Shown piece by piece: positions 15,123 through 22,042 of a stretch of 26,305 nucleotides of DNA. The first letter of the stretch is position 1. Every line of letters starts with the position of its first letter. The DNA is from Bacillota bacterium (GTDB lineage Bacteria; Bacillota; Clostridia; Oscillospirales; Oscillospiraceae). The position numbers and the translations under genes are program-made. The notes below the pieces were generated by a model. The model did no database searches, was not told the DNA's origin, and saw only the letters and a list, made by a program, of their open reading frames with translations. Location: the NCBI GenBank assembly GCA_023406225.1, contig JAEXWS010000143.1:1-26305 (forward strand), read 5' to 3'.

Positions 15123-15165
15123 AAAGACCAGGCGGACAGCCATATGGCTGCCCGCCTGGTCTTTT
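15123..15165. terminator. Bidirectional terminator
   Basis: Long inverted repeat (AAAGACCAGGCGG outer arm, CAGCCATATGGCTG centre, one mismatch) between the convergent DUF6514-like and PfkB genes, with TTTT after it on the plus strand. Confidence 0.85.
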
Positions 15166-15195
15166 CCTCTATGCGGGACGGTCCGCCGGTCCCGC

Positions 15196-16071
15196 TCAAT
15201 ACATCTCCCGGATAAAGGCCTCCACGTCCTCCCGGGTCCCCTGGAAGGGGCCGGGCGTCTCCATCTTCAAAGAGACCAGCGCCGTGGCGGTCCGCAGCGC
15301 CGTTGGAATATCCTTCGTCAGCCGCTCGTTCACATACCCGGCAAAGGTGGTGTCCCCCCGCCCGGTGCGGCCGGAGAGGTTCCGGGCCTTGATGGGGCAG
15401 GTGTAGATCTCTTTGCCGTCATAGACCAGGACCTCGGTGTTGTGGGTGATGAGGATCTCCTGCGCCCCCCAGCCGTACAGGACCTTAGCGGCCTCCGCCC
15501 GGTCCGTGAGGCCCGTGAGGATCTCCGCCTCCGCCGCGTCCGTCTTTAAAAACCGGACATAGGGCAGAAATTCCTTCTTTTCCTTCCAGTCATGGTACAC
15601 CATGCCGCCGTTTTCCACCCAGCGCAGCATGCACTGGACGTCGATGGCGACCATGGCCCGCTCCGCCGCGAAGGGGATCATCTCGTTGGGGATATCGCCC
15701 CCCACCAGGCCCGCCAGGTGCCAGATCGCCGCGTCGACGGCGGGGACCTCATCCGTGCGGTACGGCTCGATGACGCTGTCCACCGTGGAGGTGCGCCGCT
15801 CCCGGTCCGGAGTATGGTACACGTTCTTGGTGACGAAGGATGTGGCGCTATGAAGCGGATAAACCGTGGCGTTCGGCGCTTTTTCAAAGGCGGCCTTCAA
15901 ATCCACCTCGGCGGTGTCCGCCTTGGGCAGCACCGCGACGCGGTGGCCCATGTTGGCGGCGGCGAAGCCGGAATAGTACACCGCGCCGCCCACGGCCTGG
16001 ACCGTGGTCCCGTCGTAGTCCACATTGGTATCCCGGGCCACCTCGCCGATAATCAGGGAGTCGAATCTCAT
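15196..16071 (-). CDS. PfkB-family carbohydrate kinase
   Basis: Sugar or nucleoside kinase of the ribokinase/PfkB fold, 291 aa. The N-terminal sugar-binding GG is in VQAVGGAVYYSGFAAANMG. The C-terminal signature GRTGRGDTTFAGYV holds the catalytic base D240; the usual GAGD is GRGD here. The substrate is not predictable. AAGGAG stands before the ATG at 16071, which overlaps the PHP gene stop by 4 bases (ATGA), so the two are translationally coupled. Last gene of the leftward LacI-PHP-PfkB unit, ending at the terminator at 15123. The long upstream frame extension is the PHP gene read in another frame. Confidence 0.9.
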   Translation of the reverse strand: MRFDSLIIGEVARDTNVDYDGTTVQAVGGAVYYSGFAAANMGHRVAVLPKADTAEVDLKAAFEKAPNATVYPLHSATSFVTKNVYHTPDRERRTSTVDSVIEPYRTDEVPAVDAAIWHLAGLVGGDIPNEMIPFAAERAMVAIDVQCMLRWVENGGMVYHDWKEKKEFLPYVRFLKTDAAEAEILTGLTDRAEAAKVLYGWGAQEILITHNTEVLVYDGKEIYTCPIKARNLSGRTGRGDTTFAGYVNERLTKDIPTALRTATALVSLKMETPGPFQGTREDVEAFIREMY

Positions 16072-16796
16072 GCTTCCCGCTCCTTTCGAATCGCCTCGTC
16101 GGCGTCCACAAAGGCCTGGAACTCCCGGCTCCAAAGGTGGAAGCGTCCGGCCTCGATCATGCGCTTGTAGCCAAAGGAGTCCGCGATCCGCTCCGGCAAT
16201 ATCACGCCCGCCCGGGCCTCGTCCCCGTCCTGATGGGTGTCCGACCCGGCCAGGCGGTAATATTCCGGATGGCGGCGGCACAGGGCCAGGGCCTGATCGT
16301 TGTGATTGTCGTGCCGGGGGTTGCCGTTGATGATCTCCGCCCCGTGAACGGCGGTCTCCTGCACGGGGGCGCTGCCGCTTCGGAAGGGGTGGGCGTGGAT
16401 GATAAGCACCTGGTCGTGGAACTTGTCGTAAAAGTCCTGGGCGCTCATGCAGCACATGTAAGGATTGGCCCGGAGCCACGCCTCGTCGATGCCGTAGACC
16501 AGGTAATCGTTATCGTTTTCCGGGAACCGCAGCTCCGCGCCCAGGATCACGTCCAGGCCCACCTCGTCGCCGCGGGCCTTGGAGGCTTTGTAGCCGCTCA
16601 GGTAGTGGTCCATCACAGCGTTCCAGTCGTGGCCGATGTCCACCCGGGAGAGGTATTCCGGATGGAGATGGTCCGTGACCACCAGGCCGGTGAAGCCGTT
16701 TCGCTTGTAGCGGTCCACCACGTCGGCGGCGGGCAGGTGCCCGCATTTGCTGGTTTCCGAGGTGTGGGTGTGCGGGTCGTACAGATATCCGTTCAT
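16068..16796 (-). CDS. PHP-domain metal-dependent phosphoesterase
   Basis: Polymerase/histidinol-phosphatase (PHP) fold, 242 aa, expected to be a metal-dependent phosphatase or phosphodiesterase. Metal ligands are visible: H9 and H11 in DPHTHTSE, D42/H43/H45 in VVTDHLHP, Glu in LGAELRF, the HAHP motif and the late GSDTHQ. It lies 65 bases after the LacI gene and overlaps the kinase start by 4 bases. With a kinase on one side and HAD phosphatases across the divergent promoter, it belongs to a phospho-metabolite pathway (inference). GGGAG lies about 11 bases before the ATG. Confidence 0.88.
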   Translation of the reverse strand: MNGYLYDPHTHTSETSKCGHLPAADVVDRYKRNGFTGLVVTDHLHPEYLSRVDIGHDWNAVMDHYLSGYKASKARGDEVGLDVILGAELRFPENDNDYLVYGIDEAWLRANPYMCCMSAQDFYDKFHDQVLIIHAHPFRSGSAPVQETAVHGAEIINGNPRHDNHNDQALALCRRHPEYYRLAGSDTHQDGDEARAGVILPERIADSFGYKRMIEAGRFHLWSREFQAFVDADEAIRKEREA

Positions 16797-16861
16797 GTCG
16801 TCTCAAACTCCCTTTTCACAGCAGGAGCCCGGCGCGCCGCCGGGCCTCCTGGTTGATCGAT

Positions 16862-17866
16862 CTATTCCAGCGCCCGGCAGGTGCCGCGCTTGACCAGGCT
16901 GGGCATCAGGATCTGGTGGACATATCCCTGGGTCCCGTTTTCGATCTTGTCCCGCAGCATATCCACCGCCTGGACGGCCATATCCCGCTTGGGCTGCTCC
17001 ATGGTGGTCAGCTCGATCCGGGGCAGGCCCGTGGAGGGGATGTTGTCAAAGCCGATGAGGCTCAACCGGTCCGGGATGCCGATATGCAGCTCGTCCGCCG
17101 CCTTCAGGATGCCCAGGGCGTTGGAGTCCGTGGAGGCGAAGATGGCGGTGTAGTCGATGGGCTTTGCGAACAGCTCCTTAGCAAGCTGGTAGCCGTTGGC
17201 GATGGAGGAGCGGGAGTAATCGCTGTTGAAAAAACGCTGGGCGAGGCCCAGCTCCTGGCAGGCCCGCATGTATCCCTCCGCCCGGAGCTGGTGGGTGGTG
17301 GAGTGGCGGCGGCCGAAGTACAGGATCTCCCGGTGGCCCAGCTCGTAGAGGTACTGGGTGCCCACATAGGTCCCCCGGCTGTTGTCCACGGCCACATAGC
17401 TCTGGGGCTGGTCCCGCAGGTTTTCCGACAAAAACACGGTGGGCACCTGGTCCGTATAGGCCCGGATGTTCTCGTAGGTCTTGGGGCTCTGGGGGACGAT
17501 CAGGATGCCGTCCACCTGCCGGCCCAGCAGCAGCTTCACCACGGTCTTTTCCTGCTTCAGATCCGGGCCGGAGTTGCACAGCATGATGTTGTATCCATGG
17601 GCCCGGGCGCTCATCTCCGCATAATAGGCCAGCTCGGACATGAACTGGTTATCGATGGAGGGGACCACCAGGCCGATCAGGTCCGTTTTCTTCATGACCA
17701 TGGAGCGAGCCACGTAGTTCGTGGTATACCCCATCTCGTCGCACAGCTTGATGATGCGCTCCCGCGTCTCGCTCCCGATCTGAGGACTGCCGGACAGGGC
17801 GCGGGAAACCGTGGCGTAGGAGACGCCGGCGGCCTTGGCCACATCCTTCAGTGTTACGCTTTTCAT
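16862..17866 (-). CDS. LacI-family transcriptional regulator
   Basis: Repressor of 334 aa. The N-terminal HTH (about 1-55: VTLKDVAKAAGVSYATVSRALSG) is followed by the hinge YVARSMVMKKT and a periplasmic-binding-protein-like effector domain (GLVVPSIDNQF, IFASTDSNALGILKAA, LSLIGFDNIP). The ATG at 17866 fits the family start MxxVTLKDVAK; GAGGGTGG lies upstream. First gene of the leftward unit with PHP and PfkB, and divergent from the HAD operon. Two AAACGTTT sites in the shared region are its likely operators. The effector is probably a sugar or sugar phosphate (inference). Confidence 0.93.
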   Translation of the reverse strand: MKSVTLKDVAKAAGVSYATVSRALSGSPQIGSETRERIIKLCDEMGYTTNYVARSMVMKKTDLIGLVVPSIDNQFMSELAYYAEMSARAHGYNIMLCNSGPDLKQEKTVVKLLLGRQVDGILIVPQSPKTYENIRAYTDQVPTVFLSENLRDQPQSYVAVDNSRGTYVGTQYLYELGHREILYFGRRHSTTHQLRAEGYMRACQELGLAQRFFNSDYSRSSIANGYQLAKELFAKPIDYTAIFASTDSNALGILKAADELHIGIPDRLSLIGFDNIPSTGLPRIELTTMEQPKRDMAVQAVDMLRDKIENGTQGYVHQILMPSLVKRGTCRALE

Positions 17867-17897
17867 CAGAGACCACCCTCTTCCCACCCAGCAAAGC

Positions 17898-17910
17898 TGT
17901 AAACGTTTCC
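17898..17910. promoter_or_regulatory. LacI-type operator 1
   Basis: TGTAAACGTTTCC with the palindromic core AAACGTTT (17901-17908), 32 bases before the LacI start and downstream of its promoter. In reverse complement it matches operator 2 almost exactly. Confidence 0.75.
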
Positions 17911-17964
17911 GCTTTTTTTGGAGCAGCAGGCCGGCCCGGCGGCCTCTGCCTGCTGTCTATCCAA

Positions 17965-17993
17965 AGAATATATGATTTCCCCCGCAATGTCAA
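17965..17993 (-). promoter_or_regulatory. Promoter of lacI-PHP-pfkB
   Basis: TTGACA (17988-17993), 17-base spacer, TATTCT (17965-17970) on the minus strand. Confidence 0.75.
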
Positions 17994-18065
17994 TATCATT
18001 CTTGTTTTTCCCGCCTCTTTGGGCAGAAAAGCGAAAAAGGCTTCAACTCTTTGGCGTTTGGCATA

Positions 18066-18094
18066 TTGACAAAGCCCCCGCGCTTATTTAGAAT
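18066..18094 (+). promoter_or_regulatory. Promoter of the HAD / permuted mutase operon
   Basis: TTGACA (18066-18071), 17-base spacer, TAGAAT (18089-18094), 53 bases before the first HAD start. Confidence 0.8.
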
Positions 18095-18110
18095 AAAACT
18101 GTAAAAAGCC

Positions 18111-18123
18111 GCAAACGTTTACA
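18111..18123. promoter_or_regulatory. LacI-type operator 2
   Basis: GCAAACGTTTACA, core AAACGTTT (18113-18120), at about +13 to +20 of the HAD promoter, where a bound LacI protein would block transcription. The core lies 212 bases from operator 1. Confidence 0.78.
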
Positions 18124-18147
18124 CTTTTGGAAAGCGAGGATTTGCCT

Positions 18148-18906
18148 ATGATCCATGCGGTGCTGTTCGACGTGGGCGGCACGCTCCACCAGGTCCACCA
18201 GGACCCGGCCCAATACGACCGCTTTTCCCAGCGGCTGCTGGACACGCTGGCACAGCGCGGCGTCCGCCTTCCCGTCGCCGCCCCGGAGCTGACCGCGCGC
18301 CTGCGCCGAAACGCGGAGGACTACAAGCGCTGGTCCGAGGAGAGCCGGGTGGAGCTGCCCGGACCGCGCATCTGGAACGAGTTCTACCTCCGGGATTTCC
18401 AAATCGGGGAGGACCGCCTGGCCCCTGTGGCGGAGAAGCTGTCCGTGCTGTACGACTCCCTCCGGGTCCGCAACGACCCCCGCCCCCACCTGCTGGAGAC
18501 CTTTCAAACCCTCCACGAAATGGGCATGGTCCAGGGCATCATCAGCAACATCATCTCCACCACCTTCGTCCCGAGGCTCATGGAGGAATACGGCCTGACC
18601 CCCTACCTCTCCTGCGTGATCCTCTCCTCCACCGCCGGGGCCAGGAAACCGGACGCCGCCATCTTTGAGCGGGCGGCGGCCGCCTGCGGCGTGCCCTGCC
18701 GCGAGACGGCCTATGTGGGCGACACGCTGTCCCGGGACGTGCTGGGCTGCCGGAACGCCGGGGTGGCCTTGAGCATCCAGATCCGCAATCCCTCCATCGC
18801 CCACCGGGACGCCGCCTTCCAAAACACCGGCCTGGCTCCGGACCATCTGATCGAGGACCTGGGGGAGATCCCCTCCATCATCCGCGCTTTCAATGCATCC
18901 CATTGA
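18148..18906 (+). CDS. HAD-superfamily hydrolase, paralog 1 of 5
   Basis: Haloacid-dehalogenase-fold hydrolase (subfamily I with helical cap), 252 aa, probably a phosphatase. Motif I is FDVGGTL (nucleophile D8; the usual second Asp is Gly), motif II is IISNI, motif III ARKPDAAIF, motif IV YVGDTLSRDV. GAGGA (18136-18140) is 7 bases before the ATG. First gene of the LacI-controlled rightward operon. It is the most divergent of the five copies, with an N-terminal cap unlike the other four. Confidence 0.9.
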   Translation: MIHAVLFDVGGTLHQVHQDPAQYDRFSQRLLDTLAQRGVRLPVAAPELTARLRRNAEDYKRWSEESRVELPGPRIWNEFYLRDFQIGEDRLAPVAEKLSVLYDSLRVRNDPRPHLLETFQTLHEMGMVQGIISNIISTTFVPRLMEEYGLTPYLSCVILSSTAGARKPDAAIFERAAAACGVPCRETAYVGDTLSRDVLGCRNAGVALSIQIRNPSIAHRDAAFQNTGLAPDHLIEDLGEIPSIIRAFNASH

Positions 18907-18929
18907 CAATAATAAGGAGGACACCGCTT

Positions 18930-19664
18930 ATGACTCCCGACATCCAAACCATCTTCTTTGACGTGGGCAACACCCTGCGCGTCGTGGTCAAGGACCAGGC
19001 GTTTATCGACCAGGCGGAGAAAGACCTCATGGAGCTGGTGGGGACCACCGAATCCCATGACGCGTTCTTCGCCAAGCTGGAGGCCAACTGGCAGAGCTAC
19101 CGCAAGCTCTCCAAAAAGACCCTGCTGGACTACTCAGAGGGAGAGCTGTGGACCCAGTTCATGCTGCCGGATTACGACGTGAACCATATCTTCGCCAACG
19201 CCGCCCGCCTCACCCGCCTGTGGCGGGACCATGACGGCCGCCGGGTGGCCCGGCCGGACGCGGTGTCCACCATCCGGGAGCTGTGCGCCCGGGGCTACAC
19301 CTTGGGCATCATCGCCAACACCGTCACCGAGACGGAGATCCCCGACTGGATGGCGGCGGACGGCGTGGCGGGCTGCTTCAAAACCACCATCCTCTCCTCC
19401 AAGGTCCGCCTGCGCAAGCCCGACCCGGACATCTACCACCTGGCCTGCCGCTGCATCGGCACGCCGGAGGCGAACTGCGCCTACGTGGGCGACAACCCCG
19501 TTCGGGACGTGGAGGGCACCCAGGCCGCGGGCTTCGGCTGCATGATCCGCATCGACGAGCCGGACACCCTGAACATGGAGAAGGCCACCGGCAAGGAGTT
19601 CATCCCGGACCACGTCATCGTTCAGCTGGGCGACCTGCTGGACATCTTCCCCGCCCGCGCCTGA
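18930..19664 (+). CDS. HAD-superfamily hydrolase, paralog 2 of 5
   Basis: 244 aa. Motif I FDVGNTLR (second Asp replaced by Asn-type loop), motif II reads GIIANT so the usual Ser/Thr is Ala, motif III LRKPDPDIYHLA, motif IV YVGDNPVRDVEG. Closest to paralog 3: both share WTQFMLPD, LSSKVRLRKPDP and the tail LLD(I/L)FP. AAGGAGG (18914-18920) is 9 bases before the ATG; 23 bases after paralog 1. The substrate is unknown; the Ala in motif II could weaken phosphate binding. Confidence 0.9.
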   Translation: MTPDIQTIFFDVGNTLRVVVKDQAFIDQAEKDLMELVGTTESHDAFFAKLEANWQSYRKLSKKTLLDYSEGELWTQFMLPDYDVNHIFANAARLTRLWRDHDGRRVARPDAVSTIRELCARGYTLGIIANTVTETEIPDWMAADGVAGCFKTTILSSKVRLRKPDPDIYHLACRCIGTPEANCAYVGDNPVRDVEGTQAAGFGCMIRIDEPDTLNMEKATGKEFIPDHVIVQLGDLLDIFPARA

Positions 19665-19691
19665 CAACCAAAAACAAGGAGGACCCCTTCC

Positions 19692-20420
19692 ATGCCCCAA
19701 GACATCCAAGCCGTCTTTTTCGACATCGGCGGAACCCTGCGCATCGCGGAAAAGGACCCGGCCTTTATCGCCCGGGCCCGGCGGGACCTGGCGGCCCTGG
19801 CGGCCCCCGGTCAGGACCCCGAGCCCTTTTACCAAAAGCTGAAAGTCCGGTACGACGCCTACCGGGAGGCCTCTCTGGCCTCCCAGATGGACTATCCCGA
19901 GATCGAGTTCTGGACCCAGTTCATGCTGCCGGACGCGGACGGCGCCTTCGTGGCGGCCCACGCGGCGGAGCTGACCACCCTCTGGCGGGACGGCACCAAC
20001 GGCCGCCGGACCACCCGCCCCGGCGCGCCGGAGGTGGTGCGGGAGCTGCACCGCCGGGGCTACCGGATGGGCATCATCGCCAACACCATCACCGAGGGGG
20101 AGATCCCCCAGTGGGCCGTGGAGGAGGGCATCGCCCACCTCTTCACCACCGTCATCCTCTCCTCCAAGGTCCGCCTGCGCAAGCCAGATCCGGCCATCTA
20201 CCACCTGGCCTGCAAGTGCATCGGCGTGCCGGAGGAACGCTGCGCCTACGTGGGCGACAATCTGAAGCGGGACGTGGTGGGGACCTATGTGGCGGGCTTT
20301 GGCTCCATGATCCTCTTTGACGAGCCTGCCAAGGGAAAAACGGAGGAAAACCGGTCCCACTGCGATCACCTCATCACCGACCTGCATGGGCTTTTGGACC
20401 TGTTCCCGCCCAGAACATAG
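19692..20420 (+). CDS. HAD-superfamily hydrolase, paralog 3 of 5
   Basis: 242 aa. Motif I FDIGGTLR, motif II GIIANT (Ala in place of Ser/Thr, as in paralog 2), motif III LRKPDPAIYHLA, motif IV YVGDNLKRDVVG. Shares long identical stretches with paralog 2, so these two are the most recent duplication. AAGGAGG precedes the ATG at 19692; 27-base gap from paralog 2. The substrate is unknown. Confidence 0.9.
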   Translation: MPQDIQAVFFDIGGTLRIAEKDPAFIARARRDLAALAAPGQDPEPFYQKLKVRYDAYREASLASQMDYPEIEFWTQFMLPDADGAFVAAHAAELTTLWRDGTNGRRTTRPGAPEVVRELHRRGYRMGIIANTITEGEIPQWAVEEGIAHLFTTVILSSKVRLRKPDPAIYHLACKCIGVPEERCAYVGDNLKRDVVGTYVAGFGSMILFDEPAKGKTEENRSHCDHLITDLHGLLDLFPPRT

Positions 20421-20438
20421 AAGGAGGAACCACGCTGC

Positions 20439-21176
20439 ATGGATATGACGAAACGATACAAGGCCGTCTTTTTCGACCTGGGAGGCACCCTGCGCATCGC
20501 CTGTCACGACGAGCCCTATCAGCGCCACGCCCGCCGGAAGATGGCGGAGATCGCGGGCGCGGAGATGCCTGTTGAGGACTTCTACCAACTGGTGGAGGCG
20601 CGGTATGAGCCGTACCGCAAGTGGGCGCTGGGCGAGAACAAGGAGTCCGGAGACGAGGAGCTGTGGTGCAAATGGCTGCTGCCGGACTACGACGCCGTCC
20701 GCATCCGCCAGGTCTGCCACGAGCTGAGCTTCCAGTACCGCCAGACCAAGGGCCGCCGGGAGGTGGTGTCCGGCGGGGCGGAGGTCATCCGGGGGCTCCA
20801 CACCCGGGGCTACCGCCTTGGCATCATCTCCAACCTCATCGGGGAGAACGAGGTCCCCGACTGGCTGGAGGAGGACGGCCTCAGCCAATACTTCGACAGT
20901 GTGATCCTCTCCTCCGTGTGCGGGCTGCGCAAGCCCGATCCCGCGATCTATACGCTGGCCGCGAAGGACCTGGGCGTGGACGCGGCGGACTGCGTGTCCG
21001 TGGCGGACAACGTGAAGCGGGACCTGTCCGGCGCCATCGCCGCCGGGGTGGGGGCCAACATCCTCTTCGACTCCCCGGAAAAAAAGCACCCCCTGACCTT
21101 CACCGAGGAGACCCGGCCCGACGCCGTGGTGAAGGACTTCCGGGAGATCCTGGACCTGCTGCCGCCCCTGAACTAA
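20439..21176 (+). CDS. HAD-superfamily hydrolase, paralog 4 of 5
   Basis: 245 aa. Motif I FDLGGTLR, motif II GIISNL (Ser kept), motif III LRKPDPAIYTLA, motif IV SVADNVKRDLSG, where the usual GD is AD. Shares (F/Y)QYRQTKG and LxDLLPP features with paralog 5. ATG 20439 follows AAGGAGG (20421-20427); 18-base gap after paralog 3. The substrate is unknown. Confidence 0.9.
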   Translation: MDMTKRYKAVFFDLGGTLRIACHDEPYQRHARRKMAEIAGAEMPVEDFYQLVEARYEPYRKWALGENKESGDEELWCKWLLPDYDAVRIRQVCHELSFQYRQTKGRREVVSGGAEVIRGLHTRGYRLGIISNLIGENEVPDWLEEDGLSQYFDSVILSSVCGLRKPDPAIYTLAAKDLGVDAADCVSVADNVKRDLSGAIAAGVGANILFDSPEKKHPLTFTEETRPDAVVKDFREILDLLPPLN

Positions 21177-21240
21177 AAAAACGATCCGCGGGCCGTCCGG
21201 GCACTCCCCGGGCGCGTCCTGCGTTCTGGAGGGAACCGAT

Positions 21241-22017
21241 ATGAACACCGACATTCGCTTTATCTTCATCGACCTGGGCGGCACCTTCCGCATCATCCGG
21301 GAGGACCCCGCCTATCTCACCGCCGCCAAGACCAAGATCGCGGCGCTTCTGGGCGTGGAGACGCCGGACCCCTGCGCCTGGTTCGACGCCGTGATCGACA
21401 AGCGGTACGACGCGTACCGGAGCTGGGCGCTCCAATACATGTGCGAGGCCCCGGAGGAGGTCCTCTGGACCCGCTGGCTGGCCTACGACCTTCCCCGGGA
21501 CCGGGTCCTGGAAAACGCCGCCGAGCTGACCTACCAGTACCGCCAGACCAAGGGCGTCCGGACCGTGGTGGACGGCGGCGCGGACACTGTGAAGGAATTG
21601 CACCGGCGGGGCTACACCCTGGGCATCATCTCGGACCTGGTGGGCAGGCGGGAGGTGGACGAATGGCTGGACGCCGACGGCCTGCGGCCCTATTTCAAGA
21701 CGGTCCAGCAGTCCTCCGTCACCTACATCCGCAAGCCCGGCCCCGCCATCTATTACTACGCCATGGAGGAGGCGGGCGCCCAGCCGGAGAACTGCTGCTA
21801 TGTGGGCGACAACCTGAACCGGGACATTGTGGGGGCCAAGGCCGTGGACTTCGGCATGACCGTGGCGGTCCAGTATGACCGGAAAAAGCCCCTGAAACTC
21901 ACCCCGGAAAACATGCCGGACGGCAAGATCTACGCCTTCCCCCAGCTCCTGGACATCTTCCCCGCCTGCGGGCAGGTGGATGTGGCCAGGCTGATCCCCC
22001 CTGCCGACGGGCAGTAA
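21241..22017 (+). CDS. HAD-superfamily hydrolase, paralog 5 of 5
   Basis: 258 aa. Motif I IDLGGTFR, motif II GIISDL, motif III IRKPGPAIYYYA with Gly where the family has Asp after RKP, motif IV YVGDNLNRDIVG. The tail is about 15 residues longer than in the other copies. GGAGGG (21228-21233) precedes the ATG; a GC-rich 64-base gap separates it from paralog 4. The permuted mutase gene follows after 25 bases. Confidence 0.9.
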   Translation: MNTDIRFIFIDLGGTFRIIREDPAYLTAAKTKIAALLGVETPDPCAWFDAVIDKRYDAYRSWALQYMCEAPEEVLWTRWLAYDLPRDRVLENAAELTYQYRQTKGVRTVVDGGADTVKELHRRGYTLGIISDLVGRREVDEWLDADGLRPYFKTVQQSSVTYIRKPGPAIYYYAMEEAGAQPENCCYVGDNLNRDIVGAKAVDFGMTVAVQYDRKKPLKLTPENMPDGKIYAFPQLLDIFPACGQVDVARLIPPADGQ

Positions 22018-22042
22018 ATCCCATATGAAGGAGGCACCTCTC

